Shown here one piece after another: positions 52,022-63,280 of a stretch of 64,000 bases of DNA. The notes under the pieces were generated by a model. The model was not told the origin of the DNA. It searched no databases and worked only from the letters and a program-made list of their open reading frames with translations. A program made the translations under genes and the position numbers. Origin of the DNA: Sulfitobacter dubius (GTDB taxonomy: Bacteria > Pseudomonadota > Alphaproteobacteria > Rhodobacterales > Rhodobacteraceae); contig NZ_FOPG01000001.1 of assembly GCF_900113435.1 (NCBI RefSeq), positions 930,001 through 994,000 on the forward strand, in the 5' to 3' direction. The first letter of the stretch is position 1, and the number at the start of each line of letters is the position of its first letter.

Positions 52022-53140
52022 ATGTTTTCAAGAACAAACCCAGAAAGGGCCATTGTTTTGCGCGCCAATCCCCACCCCCAGCAGGACCAGCGCCTTCGGA
52101 CGCTCTATGGTTATGACATCCTCGACACCCCGCGCGAGGCGGAGTTTGACGAGATCGTCGAGCTTGCCGCAGAGATCTGCGACGCACCTATTTCGGTAAT
52201 CAACCTGATCGACAAGGACCGCCAGTGGTTCAAAGCGGAGGTTGGCCTTGGCGCGCGCGAAACTCCACTGGATACATCGCTGTGCTCTCACGCCATCCTC
52301 GAAGCGCCCTTCGTAGAGATCCCGGACACGTTAGAAGACCCGCGCATGGCGGACAATCCGCTTTGCACGGCAGGCGATGGGAACGGGCTGCGCTTTTACG
52401 CTGGTGCTTTGCTGGTGGCCCCCGATGGTCTGCCGTTGGGCACGCTTTGCATCCTTGATAACAAACCCCGCGCGCTGAGCGCACATCAACGCAAGGCCGT
52501 CGCCGTGTTGGCCCGTCAGGTGATGAAGCAGCTTGACCTGCGCCTTTCGCTCAGCCGTCAGGCTGTATTGATGAGCGAAGCGGATCACCGCGTCAAAAAC
52601 TCACTGCAGACACTTTCAGCGATGGTTCGGCTGCACGCGAGGCAGTTGGACGACAAAGCCACGATCGATGTGCTTGATAGCATCCAGCGCCGGGTCAACG
52701 CCATGGCAACACTACACGGCGAGCTTCAATCAAGCGGAGGGCGCGATGAAGTGGATGCAGAAAAATACCTCGACAAGGTCGCGGGGCTTTTACAGCAAAC
52801 CGCGCCGGATCATATCAAAATCAGCTACACAGCTGACCAAGCTCTGCTGCGTGCCAATGTGGCGTCGTCCTTGGGCCTGATCATCAGTGAATTTGCCGCC
52901 AATTCGATCAAACACGGGTTTCCCGGCACAACTCCCGGCCATATCACGATTGATCTAGCGCTACGGGATGGCCATTTTCACCTGACCTGCAAAGACAACG
53001 GGCTGGGCACAAAAAGCGAGAGCAAACAGAGGCCTGATAGCATCGGCCAGACCTTAATGGCGGCAGCGGCCTCGCAGCTAGATGCACAGGTAGATCATAA
53101 GCTTACCCCCGAGGGCAGCCGCCTCTCGCTTACTTTCTGA
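52022..53140 (+). CDS. GAF-domain sensor histidine kinase (HisKA_2 type)
   Basis: The protein (372 residues from 52022) has an N-terminal GAF domain (residues ~25-165, with FDEIVELAAEICDAPISVINLIDKDRQWF style), then a HisKA_2 dimerisation helix with the phospho-accepting histidine in EADHRVKNSLQTL, and an ATPase domain (GLIISEFAANSIKHGFPG and DNGLGT). This is the kinase class that works with general stress (PhyR) or single response regulators in alphaproteobacteria. No membrane segment is visible, so it is cytosolic. The frame is open to 51935, so the start is uncertain. Confidence 0.82.
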   Translation: MFSRTNPERAIVLRANPHPQQDQRLRTLYGYDILDTPREAEFDEIVELAAEICDAPISVINLIDKDRQWFKAEVGLGARETPLDTSLCSHAILEAPFVEIPDTLEDPRMADNPLCTAGDGNGLRFYAGALLVAPDGLPLGTLCILDNKPRALSAHQRKAVAVLARQVMKQLDLRLSLSRQAVLMSEADHRVKNSLQTLSAMVRLHARQLDDKATIDVLDSIQRRVNAMATLHGELQSSGGRDEVDAEKYLDKVAGLLQQTAPDHIKISYTADQALLRANVASSLGLIISEFAANSIKHGFPGTTPGHITIDLALRDGHFHLTCKDNGLGTKSESKQRPDSIGQTLMAAAASQLDAQVDHKLTPEGSRLSLTF

Positions 53141-53219
53141 GTGTCCGCCCTGCGGCCACTGGACACGCCTTACCCGCCTGATACCTTCGCGCAGAAATCA
53201 AAGCGCAAGGAAATTAGCC

Positions 53220-54590
53220 ATGTCCCTCGACGACGTTCTCGCCCGGATCGATCATGATCTGCCCGCCGCAACCGACCGCCTACTAGAATTACTACGCATC
53301 CCGTCGATCTCAACCGATCCGGCATTTAAGGCGGATTGTGACCGGGCGGCGGATTGGCTGGTGGCTGACCTTAAATCCATGGGTGTAGACGCCGAAAAAC
53401 GCGCCACGCCGGGCCATCCGATGGTTGTGGGCCATGTGGGTGAAGGCAAGCCTCATCTGCTGTTCTATGGCCACTATGACGTGCAGCCGGTCGACCCGCT
53501 GAACCTTTGGGACCGTGACCCTTTCGATCCTGCGATTGAGGACACCGAAAAGGGCCGCGTGATCCGTGGCCGTGGGGCTGCCGACGACAAGGGCCAGCTG
53601 ATGACCATCATCGAGGCCCTGCGCGCGTGGAAAGAGGTGAAAGGCGATTGGCCGTGTCGCATTACCTTCTTCCTTGAGGGCGAAGAGGAATCCGGCTCGC
53701 CCTCGCTCGTCCCGTTCATGGAGGAGAACGCCCAAGAATTGAAAGCCGACGTGGCGATGATCTGCGACACCGGGCTGTTCGAATCCAAGACGCCTGCCAT
53801 CGTCACCATGCTGCGCGGGCTTTTGGGCGAAGAGTTGACCGTGACCGCGCCATCGAAAGACCTGCATTCTGGCATGTACGGCGGCATCGCGATGAACCCA
53901 ATCCTCGCGCTCAGCAAGGTGATTGCATCGCTGCATGACGACGAGGGCCGCATTACCATTCCCGGCTTCTATGACGGCGTGCCGGACCTGCCCGAAGATC
54001 TCGAAGCGCAGTGGCAGGGGCTGGCCTTTGACCATGCCGCCTTTCTTGGCGATGTGGGCCTCAGCAAACCCGCGGGCGAGCAGGACCGCACGCCGCTTGA
54101 GATGATCTGGTCCCGCCCCACCTGTGAGGTGAACGGCATCTGGGGTGGCTATACCGGCGACGGCTTCAAAACGGTCTTGCCCTCTGAGGCACACGCCAAG
54201 ATCAGCTTTCGCCTTGTCGGCACCCAAGACCCGCTCGCCATCCGCGAGAACTTCCGCAAGATGGTGACCGAGATGCTGCCAGAGGATTGCACTGTCGAAT
54301 TCTCCGGCCACGGCGCCAGCCAAGCGTCAGGTGTCGAAATTGACCATCCGATGTTTGAACCCGCACGCAAAGCGCTGAGCGATGAATGGCAGGTGCCAGC
54401 AGCCTATATCGGCTGCGGCGGCTCGATCCCGATTGCGGGGCATTTTCAAAAAATCCTAGGCACAGAGCCGATGCTGGTCGGGTTTGGCAAAGACGACGAT
54501 CAAATCCACTCACCGAATGAAAAGTACGACATGGAAAGCTTTCACAAAGGCATCCGGTCTTGGGCCCGCATCCTTGATGCGCTGACCTAA
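53220..54590 (+). CDS. M20 family metallopeptidase (dipeptidase type)
   Basis: The 456-residue enzyme is a two-zinc exopeptidase. The first metal motif is FYGHYDVQP (His and Asp), then RGAADDKGQL (bridging Asp), the catalytic base in FFLEGEEESGSP (EE), and the C-terminal ligand histidine in DDQIHSPNEK. The dimerisation domain fills residues ~190-330. It probably hydrolyses dipeptides or acyl-amino acids in the cytosol. Confidence 0.9.
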   Translation: MSLDDVLARIDHDLPAATDRLLELLRIPSISTDPAFKADCDRAADWLVADLKSMGVDAEKRATPGHPMVVGHVGEGKPHLLFYGHYDVQPVDPLNLWDRDPFDPAIEDTEKGRVIRGRGAADDKGQLMTIIEALRAWKEVKGDWPCRITFFLEGEEESGSPSLVPFMEENAQELKADVAMICDTGLFESKTPAIVTMLRGLLGEELTVTAPSKDLHSGMYGGIAMNPILALSKVIASLHDDEGRITIPGFYDGVPDLPEDLEAQWQGLAFDHAAFLGDVGLSKPAGEQDRTPLEMIWSRPTCEVNGIWGGYTGDGFKTVLPSEAHAKISFRLVGTQDPLAIRENFRKMVTEMLPEDCTVEFSGHGASQASGVEIDHPMFEPARKALSDEWQVPAAYIGCGGSIPIAGHFQKILGTEPMLVGFGKDDDQIHSPNEKYDMESFHKGIRSWARILDALT

Positions 54591-54716
54591 ACCATCTGGC
54601 GATCGGGTCTGCCCGGTCGCCAAACCAACCCCCATCAAGAAACGCCAGAACCCCGGCACGTAGCGCCGCTGCGACCGCTTTGGTCACAGTGTATATCTAC
54701 TATGAAAAAGAGAAAG

Positions 54717-54793
54717 TGGCGCGGTTGACGGGGCTCGAACCCGCGACCCCCGGCGTGACAGGCCGGTACTCTAACCAGCTGAGCTACAACCGC
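54717..54793 (-). tRNA. tRNA-Asp(GTC), copy 1
   Basis: On the minus strand the acceptor GCGGTTG (5' end 54793) pairs with CAACCGC at the other end, and the anticodon loop CTGTCAC gives GTC. CCA is encoded at 54717-54719. The sequence is identical to the copy at 54945 except for one base in the D-loop region. Confidence 0.95.
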
Positions 54794-54904
54794 GCGATGT
54801 GGGCGGAATAGGCCAAGGGGCGGGGGGCGTCAAGCGTATTTGAGCGAGAAAATTCGTCTTTGTGAAAAGAAGTTTTGCAGCTGATTTACTAAGGTTTAGA
54901 AACG

Positions 54905-54929
54905 AAAAAAGGGACCTCAGAGAGGTCCC
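54905..54929 (-). terminator. Terminator of tRNA-Asp copy 2
   Basis: GGGACCTC (54911-54918) and GAGGTCCC (54922-54929) pair with a 3-base loop. On the minus strand the stem is followed by six T (54905-54910), a clear intrinsic terminator. Confidence 0.85.
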
Positions 54930-54944
54930 CTTTTCAGGCAGCGG

Positions 54945-55021
54945 TGGCGCGGTTGACGGGGCTCGAACCCGCGACCCCCGGCGTGACAGGCCGGTACTCT
55001 AACCAACTGAGCTACAACCGC
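54945..55021 (-). tRNA. tRNA-Asp(GTC), copy 2
   Basis: Same structure as copy 1, with 5' end at 55021, anticodon GTC and encoded CCA (54945-54947). It differs from copy 1 by one base (A for G in the D-arm). Its own terminator lies at 54905-54929. Confidence 0.95.
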
Positions 55022-55369
55022 CCGCTGCACTCTCCGGGTCACCCCGAAGCGTTTGGGTGTTCTATGGTGACCCCGCTCTGCCGTCAAGCGCGGTTTCGCG
55101 GAAAATGCGAAATTTTCGCTTTGGTGGGTATGTCGTTGGATACAGTGAGAGTTTGGGGCGATGAAGGGGAACAGTGATCCTGTGAAAGAAAGGTTTATGA
55201 TACCGGGCTAAGCAGCACGGGCTCCCGTGGAACCGCCTCAAAGCACCCAATGAGGCAAGGGTCGCGACTCGTGAGAAGCTCGAACGCCCGTCCCAGACTG
55301 CCGCGACGCGGACGGGCGTCGGTCGGGCCTGCAACTGTGCCAGCCGACTGATCAATACAGGAAAGGGAT
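55022..55369. other. Spacer between tRNA-Asp and tRNA-Val
   Basis: No protein gene is apparent. A 10-bp stem (ACGCCCGTCC 55284-55293 with GGACGGGCGT 55310-55319) with a 16-base loop occurs within, lacking a T-run. It could belong to tRNA-Val processing or to an uncharacterised structured RNA. Confidence 0.4.
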
Positions 55370-55445
<76 letters not shown>

Positions 55446-55486
55446 GACTTGGACCTCATAGCGCAAGGTGGGGGCGGGCTTCAACC

Positions 55487-56056
55487 CTATAATGTCAGCC
55501 TTTTTTGCTGACCATGCTCAAGGCAGAAAACCACCCCCTGCCCGCCTTGCATATCGCGCAAGTTGGCAGGGCTTTGGCCCAATAAAATAAGTCGCAACAT
55601 GCGCGACGTGATGCCGTGTGTCACCAGCACATGCGGGCCGGTCAAACTGTCGAGAAAGGCAAGGCAACGCTGGTAAAGGGCGGCGAATCCTTCGCCTTCG
55701 GGGGCATATTCGTACAGATCATAGGAATCACGCGCAGCAGGGGTCTGCCGGAGCAAAGTCTCACGTTCTTCGCCCGCCCACGTGCCGATGCCGATCTCAC
55801 CAAGGCGCGCATCCGTTCCGACCTCAATTCCCATCCCCGCGAGCGCGATTTGCGCCGTGGTCAGTGCCCGCCCCTGCGGACTGCTAAGCGCAGCAAAACC
55901 AGATAATTCGCAGCGCTGCAGAATCGCGTTCTGCGCCATAGCCTGCGCGCGGCCTTTTTCGGTCAGGGAAGAATCGAAATGCCCTTGCAGCCGGTTGGCT
56001 AGGTTCCACTCCGTTTCTCCGTGCCGAAGGATATAGAGGGTCGGATAGTGGCTCAT
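55487..56056 (-). CDS. Histidine phosphatase family protein, first copy
   Basis: The 189-residue protein has the phosphoglycerate-mutase catalytic motif LRHGETEWN (near residue 9), a second Arg, and the C-terminal histidine in VLVTHGITSRM. This fold includes phosphatases for small phosphometabolites (adenosylcobalamin phosphatase, SixA, GpmB-like). ATG at 56056 overlaps the stop of the next copy by four bases, so the pair is coupled. Confidence 0.85.
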   Translation of the reverse strand: MSHYPTLYILRHGETEWNLANRLQGHFDSSLTEKGRAQAMAQNAILQRCELSGFAALSSPQGRALTTAQIALAGMGIEVGTDARLGEIGIGTWAGEERETLLRQTPAARDSYDLYEYAPEGEGFAALYQRCLAFLDSLTGPHVLVTHGITSRMLRLILLGQSPANLRDMQGGQGVVFCLEHGQQKRLTL

Positions 56057-56634
56057 GCAGGGGTATCCAAGATGGTCTCGCTGCCATCGTCCAGCAGATA
56101 AACACAACCCTGCCGGTTGCTGAGCCGCCCCGCATCGGCCAGATCAAGGCCGCACACCTCAGCGCGCAATACCTGCCCCCAAAGGCCGTGGGCGACCAGT
56201 ACCGTCGGCGCGGTCAAACCGTTCAGTACCTCCCGGATGCGGGCGCGAAAAGCGGCGACCCCTTCCCCACCTGGGGCGGCGCCGTAGATGTCTAAGGGGG
56301 CCGGATCGCGAGTGGCGAGGTCTGGGTGCGCTGCAAAAATCTCATCGCGGGACAGGCCCTGCCACTCCCCGGCATGAATTTTCATCAAACGCGGATCGTC
56401 ACGGTAAGGCGCACCATTCAGCGCGATACGCGCCGTCTGCTGCGCACGACCCAGCGGTGACACAAGGATATCTGGATTCTGCGCAAGGATCGGCTCCATC
56501 AGCCGGGCCTGCTGTTCTGCCTCTGCAACACCTTGTGCGGTCAGTGGGGAATCGAGATGCCCCTGCAAGCGAAAGGCACGGTTCCCCTCAGTCTGACCGT
56601 GGCGAAGAAACCAGATTTTCGGGTGTACTGACAT
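56053..56634 (-). CDS. Histidine phosphatase family protein, second copy
   Basis: The 193-residue protein has FLRHGQTEGN and a late VLVAHGLWGQ histidine. It is a paralogue-like neighbour of the gene downstream but is not closely similar outside the motifs. ATG at 56634 has GGAG 6 bases upstream. The two phosphatase genes stand as a unit between two tRNA-Val genes, and no pathway is indicated by neighbours. Confidence 0.85.
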   Translation of the reverse strand: MSVHPKIWFLRHGQTEGNRAFRLQGHLDSPLTAQGVAEAEQQARLMEPILAQNPDILVSPLGRAQQTARIALNGAPYRDDPRLMKIHAGEWQGLSRDEIFAAHPDLATRDPAPLDIYGAAPGGEGVAAFRARIREVLNGLTAPTVLVAHGLWGQVLRAEVCGLDLADAGRLSNRQGCVYLLDDGSETILDTPA

Positions 56635-56749
56635 ATGCGCTCCGCCATTTTCACCCATGGTATAGGGCAGTTGACCCGATAAGGACCAGCCCCGCGCAGG
56701 GAACGACGGGGGTCGGTGACGGTGTGAACGATCAGGTCAGAAAAAGGAA

Positions 56750-56824
56750 TGGTGGGTGATAAGAGATTTGAACTCCTGACATCTTCGATGTGAACGAAGC
56801 GCTCTACCACTGAGCTAATCACCC
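56750..56824 (-). tRNA. tRNA-Val(CAC)
   Basis: On the minus strand the acceptor GGGTGAT (5' end 56824) pairs with ATCACCC. The anticodon stem encloses loop TTCACAT, giving CAC. CCA is encoded at 56750-56752. Confidence 0.92.
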
Positions 56825-56922
56825 TTGCGGGGCGAAGTAGCCAATTGCGGCGGTGCATGCAAGAGGGGTTTGCGCAAAAAACAACCCTAGTGAAAGGGGT
56901 TGGCACCCCCTGCCCTAACGAG

Positions 56923-56950
56923 AAACGCGCGCCCCTGAAGGCGCGCGTTT
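56923..56950 (-). terminator. Terminator of lon
   Basis: AAACGCGCGCC (56923-56933) and GGCGCGCGTTT (56940-56950) form a perfect 11-bp stem with a 6-base loop, 25 bases after the lon stop. The T-run is stronger on the plus strand, so it may work both ways. Confidence 0.7.
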
Positions 56951-56974
56951 TTATCTTTCAGCAAGGGCAAGAGC

Positions 56975-59386
56975 TCAATGCGTGGTGGTCACATCCATGC
57001 CACCGGCACGGGCCTTTATTGCGGCAGCTTCGGCGGCTTCTTGGGCGGCTTCGTCCCACTCAATCGCCTTCGGCTTACTCACCAGCGCATGTTCCAACAC
57101 TTCCGATACGTGGTTCACCGGAATGATGGTCAGCCCTTCTTTGACGTTATCCGGAATATCCGGCAGGTCTTTCTCGTTCTCCTGCGGGATCAGCACCGTG
57201 GTGATACCGCCGCGCAGGGCCGCAAGGAGCTTTTCCTTCAGGCCGCCGATTGGCATCGCGTTACCACGCAGTGAAACCTCGCCTGTCATGGCAATGTCAC
57301 GCCGCACGGGGATCTGCGTCAGCACCGACACGATCGAAGTCACCATCGCCAGACCGGCCGAAGGGCCGTCCTTGGGTGTGGCGCCATCGGGCACGTGGAC
57401 GTGGATGTCCAGCGTGTCGAACTTCGGCGGCTTCACCCCGATCTGCGGGCTGATCGAGCGCACGTAGGAGCTCGCCGCGTCGATGCTTTCCTTCATCACG
57501 TCGCCCAGCTTACCGGTGGTTTTCATCCGGCCCTTGCCCGGCAGACGCAGCGCTTCGATTTGCAGCAGCTCGCCACCCACGGAGGTATAGGCCAGCCCGG
57601 TCACGACACCGATCTGATCTTTCTCCTCAGCCAGACCGTAGCGGTGTTTGCGCACACCAAGGAAGTCTTCGAGGTTGTCGCCGGTCACGGTGACGTTCTC
57701 TGCTTCCTTTTTCACGATCTTGGTCAGCGACTTACGCGCCACCTTGGCAATCTCACGCTCAAGGTTCCGCACGCCGGCCTCACGGGTGTAGTACCGGATC
57801 ATGCCTGTCAGAGCGGAGTCTTCGATCTTGAACTCTTTCTCTTTCAAGCCGTGGTTCTTGATCTGCTTCTGCACCAAATGCTGCTTGGCGATCTCGCGCT
57901 TTTCGTCCTCTGTGTAGCCGGAAAGCGGGATAATCTCCATCCGATCCAGCAGCGGCCCGGGCATGTTGTAGCTGTTCGATGTGGTCAGGAACATCACGTT
58001 CGAGAGGTCATATTCCACCTCCAAGTAGTGGTCGACGAAGGTGCCGTTCTGTTCCGGATCAAGCACTTCGAGCATCGCGGAAGCCGGATCGCCACGGAAG
58101 TCCTGCCCCATCTTGTCGATTTCATCGAGCAGGATGAGCGGGTTCGTGGTTTTCGCCTTTTTCAGCGCCTGAATGATCTTGCCGGGCATGGAGCCGATGT
58201 AGGTCCGACGGTGGCCGCGGATCTCGGATTCATCGCGCACGCCACCGAGCGAGATGCGAATGAACTCGCGCCCCGTGGCTTTGGCCACCGACTTGCCCAA
58301 GGAGGTCTTGCCGACGCCCGGAGGGCCGACGAGGCACATGATCGGGCCTTTCATCTTGGTCGAGCGCTGTTGGACGGCGAGATACTCAACGATCCGCTCC
58401 TTGACCTTCTCAAGGCCATAGTGGTCGTCATCCAGCACCTTCTGCGCCTTGCCCAGGTCTTTCTTAACGCGCGACTTCACGCCCCATGGGATCGACAGCA
58501 TCCAATCGAGGTAATTGCGCACGACAGTGGCTTCGGCAGACATCGGGCTCATATTCTTGAGCTTTTTGATCTCGGCATCGGCCTTTTCGCGGGCTTCCTT
58601 GCTCAGTTTGGTCTCAGCGACACGGGCTTCAAGCTCGGCCACTTCGTTCTTGCCGTCTTCGCCATCGCCCAACTCGTGCTGAATGGCCTTCATTTGCTCA
58701 TTCAGATAGTATTCGCGCTGCGTGCGCTCCATCTGGGATTTGACGCGTGTCTTGATCTTTTTCTCGACCTGCAGGACAGACATTTCGCCCTGCATCAGGC
58801 CGTAAACTTTCTCAAGCCGCTCAGAAATGCTGAGCGTCTCCAGCAGGTCCTGCTTCTGCTCAACTTCGATGCCGAGGTGGCCGGCCACGAGATCGGCCAG
58901 ACGCGCAGGTTCGGCGCTTTCACCAACGGCGGCGAGCGCTTCTTCGGGGACGTTTTTCTTGACCTTGGCGTAGCGCTCGAACTCATCCGCCACGGTGCGC
59001 AACAGCGCCTGCGTGGTGGCCGCATCGCCCGGCATCTCGGTCAGATACTCAGCGCGGGCCTCAAAGAAATTGTCGTTCTCAAGGTATTCGGTGATGCGCA
59101 CCCGCGCCTGACCTTCGACCAGCACTTTGACGGTGCCATCGGGCAGTTTCAGCAGTTGCAGCACATTAGCCAGCACGCCCGCTTTAAAGATACCGCCGGT
59201 ATCGGGATCATCCTCGGCGGGGTCGACCTGGCTCGACAGCAGGATTTGTTTGTCGTCCGCCATCACCTCTTCAAGGGCGCGGACAGATTTTTCGCGGCCA
59301 ACGAAAAGCGGCACGATCATGTGGGGAAACACGACGATGTCGCGCAGCGGAAGCACCGGGTAGGATGCGTTCAGTGGCTCTAACAT
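56975..59386 (-). CDS. lon: ATP-dependent protease Lon
   Basis: The 803-residue protease has an N-terminal LON substrate-binding domain ([16 protein letters not shown]), an AAA+ module (Walker [14 protein letters not shown], Walker [10 protein letters not shown]) and a serine-lysine proteolytic domain with the nucleophile in [11 protein letters not shown] and lysine in [13 protein letters not shown]. It degrades misfolded and regulatory proteins. ATG at 59386 has AAGGA 7 bases upstream; a TTG two codons earlier is an alternative. Confidence 0.95.
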   Translation of the reverse strand: MLEPLNASYPVLPLRDIVVFPHMIVPLFVGREKSVRALEEVMADDKQILLSSQVDPAEDDPDTGGIFKAGVLANVLQLLKLPDGTVKVLVEGQARVRITEYLENDNFFEARAEYLTEMPGDAATTQALLRTVADEFERYAKVKKNVPEEALAAVGESAEPARLADLVAGHLGIEVEQKQDLLETLSISERLEKVYGLMQGEMSVLQVEKKIKTRVKSQMERTQREYYLNEQMKAIQHELGDGEDGKNEVAELEARVAETKLSKEAREKADAEIKKLKNMSPMSAEATVVRNYLDWMLSIPWGVKSRVKKDLGKAQKVLDDDHYGLEKVKERIVEYLAVQQRSTKMKGPIMCLVGPPGVGKTSLGKSVAKATGREFIRISLGGVRDESEIRGHRRTYIGSMPGKIIQALKKAKTTNPLILLDEIDKMGQDFRGDPASAMLEVLDPEQNGTFVDHYLEVEYDLSNVMFLTTSNSYNMPGPLLDRMEIIPLSGYTEDEKREIAKQHLVQKQIKNHGLKEKEFKIEDSALTGMIRYYTREAGVRNLEREIAKVARKSLTKIVKKEAENVTVTGDNLEDFLGVRKHRYGLAEEKDQIGVVTGLAYTSVGGELLQIEALRLPGKGRMKTTGKLGDVMKESIDAASSYVRSISPQIGVKPPKFDTLDIHVHVPDGATPKDGPSAGLAMVTSIVSVLTQIPVRRDIAMTGEVSLRGNAMPIGGLKEKLLAALRGGITTVLIPQENEKDLPDIPDNVKEGLTIIPVNHVSEVLEHALVSKPKAIEWDEAAQEAAEAAAIKARAGGMDVTTTH

Positions 59387-59544
59387 GCTCAATTCCTTAT
59401 CTTAGCAAGACATCCGGGCCCCTGTTATAGGCGGCCTCTGACATCCCCTTTTCTGGACAGGACATGTGTGCATCCTATCCGCCTGTTTCAATCCCCTGCG
59501 GGGTTTTAAGCCGCCATCATCGCGGTTTGGCGAGATGGAGGCAA

Positions 59545-59579
59545 GCGCGGGATTGGCTGTTTTTGAGCCATTCCCGCGC
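59545..59579 (-). terminator. Long hairpin between reductase and lon genes
   Basis: GCGCGGGATTGGCT (59545-59558) pairs with AGCCATTCCCGCGC (59566-59579) at 13 of 14 positions, with a T-rich 7-base loop. It lies 40 bases past the reductase stop on the minus strand and is probably its terminator, but no long T-run follows. Confidence 0.5.
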
Positions 59580-59619
59580 CGCTTTGCCAAGGGGCGCCGC
59601 GTAGACGCCCCCGGATAGG

Positions 59620-60714
59620 TTAGACCTTGGCCTGTTCTAGTGTCGGATAATCGGTAAAGCCTTCGCGCCCGCCACCATAGTAGGTATCTGTGTCCCCCTT
59701 GTTCAGCGGCCCGTTCATCTGCCACCGACGCGGCAGATCGGGGTTGGCGATAAAGGGGCGGCCCACTGCGATCAGATCGGCCTTGTCATTGGCCACGGCC
59801 TCTAGCGCCATCTCGCGGTCATAGCCGTTGTTGGCCATGTAGGGCCCTTTGAACAGCCGGCGCAGGGCGGCGATACTCTCGCCTTCGTCCAGCTCACGCG
59901 AGCCGCCTGTCGCACCTTCGACGAGGTGCAGATAGGACAGGTTGTAGCGGTTCAACCCTTCGACCACATACTCAAAAGTCTCTTGCGGGTTGGCGTCTTC
60001 GATCCCATTGGCGGGCGAGAAGGGCGAGAGCCGCAGCCCCACACGCTCACCACCCCAGACCTTTGTCACAGCATCCAGCACTTCGAACAGCAACCGCGCG
60101 CGGTTTTCCACACTGCCACCATAGGCGTCATCGCGTTTGTTGCTGCCGGTTTTCAGGAATTGATCCAGCAGGTAGCCATTGGCCCCATGCACCTCGACCC
60201 CGTCGAAACCGCCTTTCTTTGCCATCTCAGCGGCATGGGCGTAGTCGGCGACCAGACGTGGTATCTCATCCAAGTCCAGCGCGCGCGGCTCGGAAGTGTC
60301 TTCAAACCCGTTGGCGGTAAAGGTTTTTACCCCCGCCGCGATGGCCGAGGGTGCGACAGGCTTGCCGCCCTCAGGCTGCAGGGAAGTATGGCTGATCCGG
60401 CCCACGTGCCACAGTTGGATCACAATGCGCCCACCTTCGGAATGCACTGCATCGGTCACTTTGCGCCATGCAGCGACTTGGCCTTCGGTATGGATGCCGG
60501 GGGTTTGGAAGTACCCTTTGCCCTCGGGGCTGATCTGGGTGGCTTCGGTGATGATGATGCCCGCTCCCGCGCGCTGGCGGTAATACTCGACATGCATGTC
60601 CGAGACTTCGCCTGTCTCGTTATCTGCACGGTTGCGGGTCAGCGGGGCCATGACCAGACGGTTGTCGGCCACAATCTCACCGGCGGTGAAGGGGGTAAAT
60701 AGCTTCTCGGTCAT
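59620..60714 (-). CDS. Alkene reductase of the old yellow enzyme family
   Basis: The 364-residue FMN protein has the OYE barrel: the N-terminal LFTPFTAGEIVADNRLVMAPLTRNR, the catalytic-type region HGANGYLLDQFL and the FMN-binding C-terminal segment DLIAVGRPFIANPDLP. It reduces activated C=C bonds or nitro groups with NAD(P)H (NemA-like). ATG at 60714 begins MTEKLF; the frame is open to 60792. No regulator adjoins it. Confidence 0.88.
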   Translation of the reverse strand: MTEKLFTPFTAGEIVADNRLVMAPLTRNRADNETGEVSDMHVEYYRQRAGAGIIITEATQISPEGKGYFQTPGIHTEGQVAAWRKVTDAVHSEGGRIVIQLWHVGRISHTSLQPEGGKPVAPSAIAAGVKTFTANGFEDTSEPRALDLDEIPRLVADYAHAAEMAKKGGFDGVEVHGANGYLLDQFLKTGSNKRDDAYGGSVENRARLLFEVLDAVTKVWGGERVGLRLSPFSPANGIEDANPQETFEYVVEGLNRYNLSYLHLVEGATGGSRELDEGESIAALRRLFKGPYMANNGYDREMALEAVANDKADLIAVGRPFIANPDLPRRWQMNGPLNKGDTDTYYGGGREGFTDYPTLEQAKV

Positions 60715-60810
60715 ATTCGGGCCTTTCCTTGCAATAGACTGTGCAAGGGCACCTAAGACCCCTCCGCAGTGCAGCAAGGCATGCCCACACAATTTCGCGT
60801 GAGCATTAGA

Positions 60811-62025
<1,215 letters not shown>

Positions 62026-62050
62026 TTATACCTGTCAAAGGACCATTATC

Positions 62051-62944
62051 TTGAACATCGAAGACATGCTGATCGGCCTGCTTGAGAACAACCTTGCTTG
62101 GCTTTTGCTGGCGCTGCTGGTCGTTATCCTGATCCTCAAATCAGTAAAAATCGTACCACAATCAGAACAGCATGTGATCGAACGCTTTGGCCGGTTGCGC
62201 GCGGTCTTGGGCCCGGGGATTAATATGATCGTGCCATTCATCGACAGCGTGGCGCATAAAATCTCGATCCTAGAGCGTCAGTTGCCCACTGCCAGCCAAG
62301 ATGCGATCACCCGCGACAACGTGCTTGTGCAGGTCGACACATCCGTCTTTTACCGCATCACCGAGCCGGAGAAGACCGTCTACCGCATCCGTAATGTTGA
62401 CAGCGCCATTTCCACCACCGTCGCCGGGATTGTTCGGGCCGAGATCGGCAAGATGGATCTGGACGAGGTGCAGGCCAATCGCAGCCAGCTTATCACCACG
62501 ATAAAGGCCAGCGTCGAAGATGCGGTCGACAGTTGGGGCATTGAGGTCACCCGTGCCGAGATCCTCGATGTGAACCTTGATGCCGCGACACGCGCCGCGA
62601 TGATGCAGCAGCTCAATGCCGAACGCGCCCGCCGTGCGCAGGTGACCGAAGCCGAGGGCAGCAAACGCGCAGTTGAACTTGCCGCCGAAGCCGAGCTTTA
62701 TGCCTCGGAGCAGACCGCCAAGGCGCGGCGCATTCTGGCCGATGCCGAGGCCTATGCCACACAGGTCGTGGCCACCGCGATCAATGAAAACGGGCTGGAG
62801 GCGGCGCAATACCAGATCGCCCTGAAACAGGTTGATGCCCTCAACGCCATGGGCAAGGGGTCGGGCACTCAAACCATTGTGGTTCCTGCGCAGGCACTGG
62901 AAGCCTTTGGCGATGCGTTTAAATTGCTTAAGGGCAAAGGCTGA
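62051..62944 (+). CDS. SPFH/stomatin domain membrane protein
   Basis: The 297-residue protein has an N-terminal membrane helix (LAWLLLALLVVILIL) and an SPFH domain with ERFGRLRAVLGPG, followed by a coiled-coil segment rich in Ala, Glu and Arg (residues ~190-255). Together with NfeD it forms a stomatin-like complex for membrane-protein quality control. TTG at 62051 has AAAGGA 9 bases upstream; ATG at 62066 is the alternative. The frame is open to 61760 but that part is antisense to tgt. Confidence 0.88.
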   Translation: MNIEDMLIGLLENNLAWLLLALLVVILILKSVKIVPQSEQHVIERFGRLRAVLGPGINMIVPFIDSVAHKISILERQLPTASQDAITRDNVLVQVDTSVFYRITEPEKTVYRIRNVDSAISTTVAGIVRAEIGKMDLDEVQANRSQLITTIKASVEDAVDSWGIEVTRAEILDVNLDAATRAAMMQQLNAERARRAQVTEAEGSKRAVELAAEAELYASEQTAKARRILADAEAYATQVVATAINENGLEAAQYQIALKQVDALNAMGKGSGTQTIVVPAQALEAFGDAFKLLKGKG

Positions 62945-63219
62945 TGGCCGCTTGGTTAACACTTTGGTGGGTCTGGGTCTGCGCCGCATTGGCGCTTGGC
63001 GTGGTTGAGTTGCTGCTTCCCGGCTGGATCTTCTTGGGCTTTGCCCTTGGCGCCTTGGCGATGGCATTGGTCGTGGCATTTTGGGCACCCGGCAATGTCG
63101 CGCTGCTGCTGGCGGTTTTCGCGGTTCTATCACTGGTCGCATGGATGGCGCTGCGCGTATTGTTCAAACGTCAATCCAGCGGGGCGCGGATCGTGACCCG
63201 CGACATTAACGAGAACTGA
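62944..63219 (+). CDS. NfeD family membrane protein, short form
   Basis: The 91-residue protein has two or three hydrophobic segments and overlaps the SPFH stop by one base (TGATG). It matches the short NfeD form: the membrane region plus little or no OB domain and no protease domain. It partners the SPFH protein. Confidence 0.87.
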   Translation: MAAWLTLWWVWVCAALALGVVELLLPGWIFLGFALGALAMALVVAFWAPGNVALLLAVFAVLSLVAWMALRVLFKRQSSGARIVTRDINEN

Positions 63220-63280
63220 ACCCATTCAAAACGGCGGCGCAGCCTTGATTTGCGCAAACCCCCGCTACATTGCCCTATTC

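Noticed and set aside
57395..59383. Long open frame (662 codons) on the plus strand opposite lon
   Set aside because: It is the antisense of lon, explained by high G+C and codon bias, with no recognisable motif.
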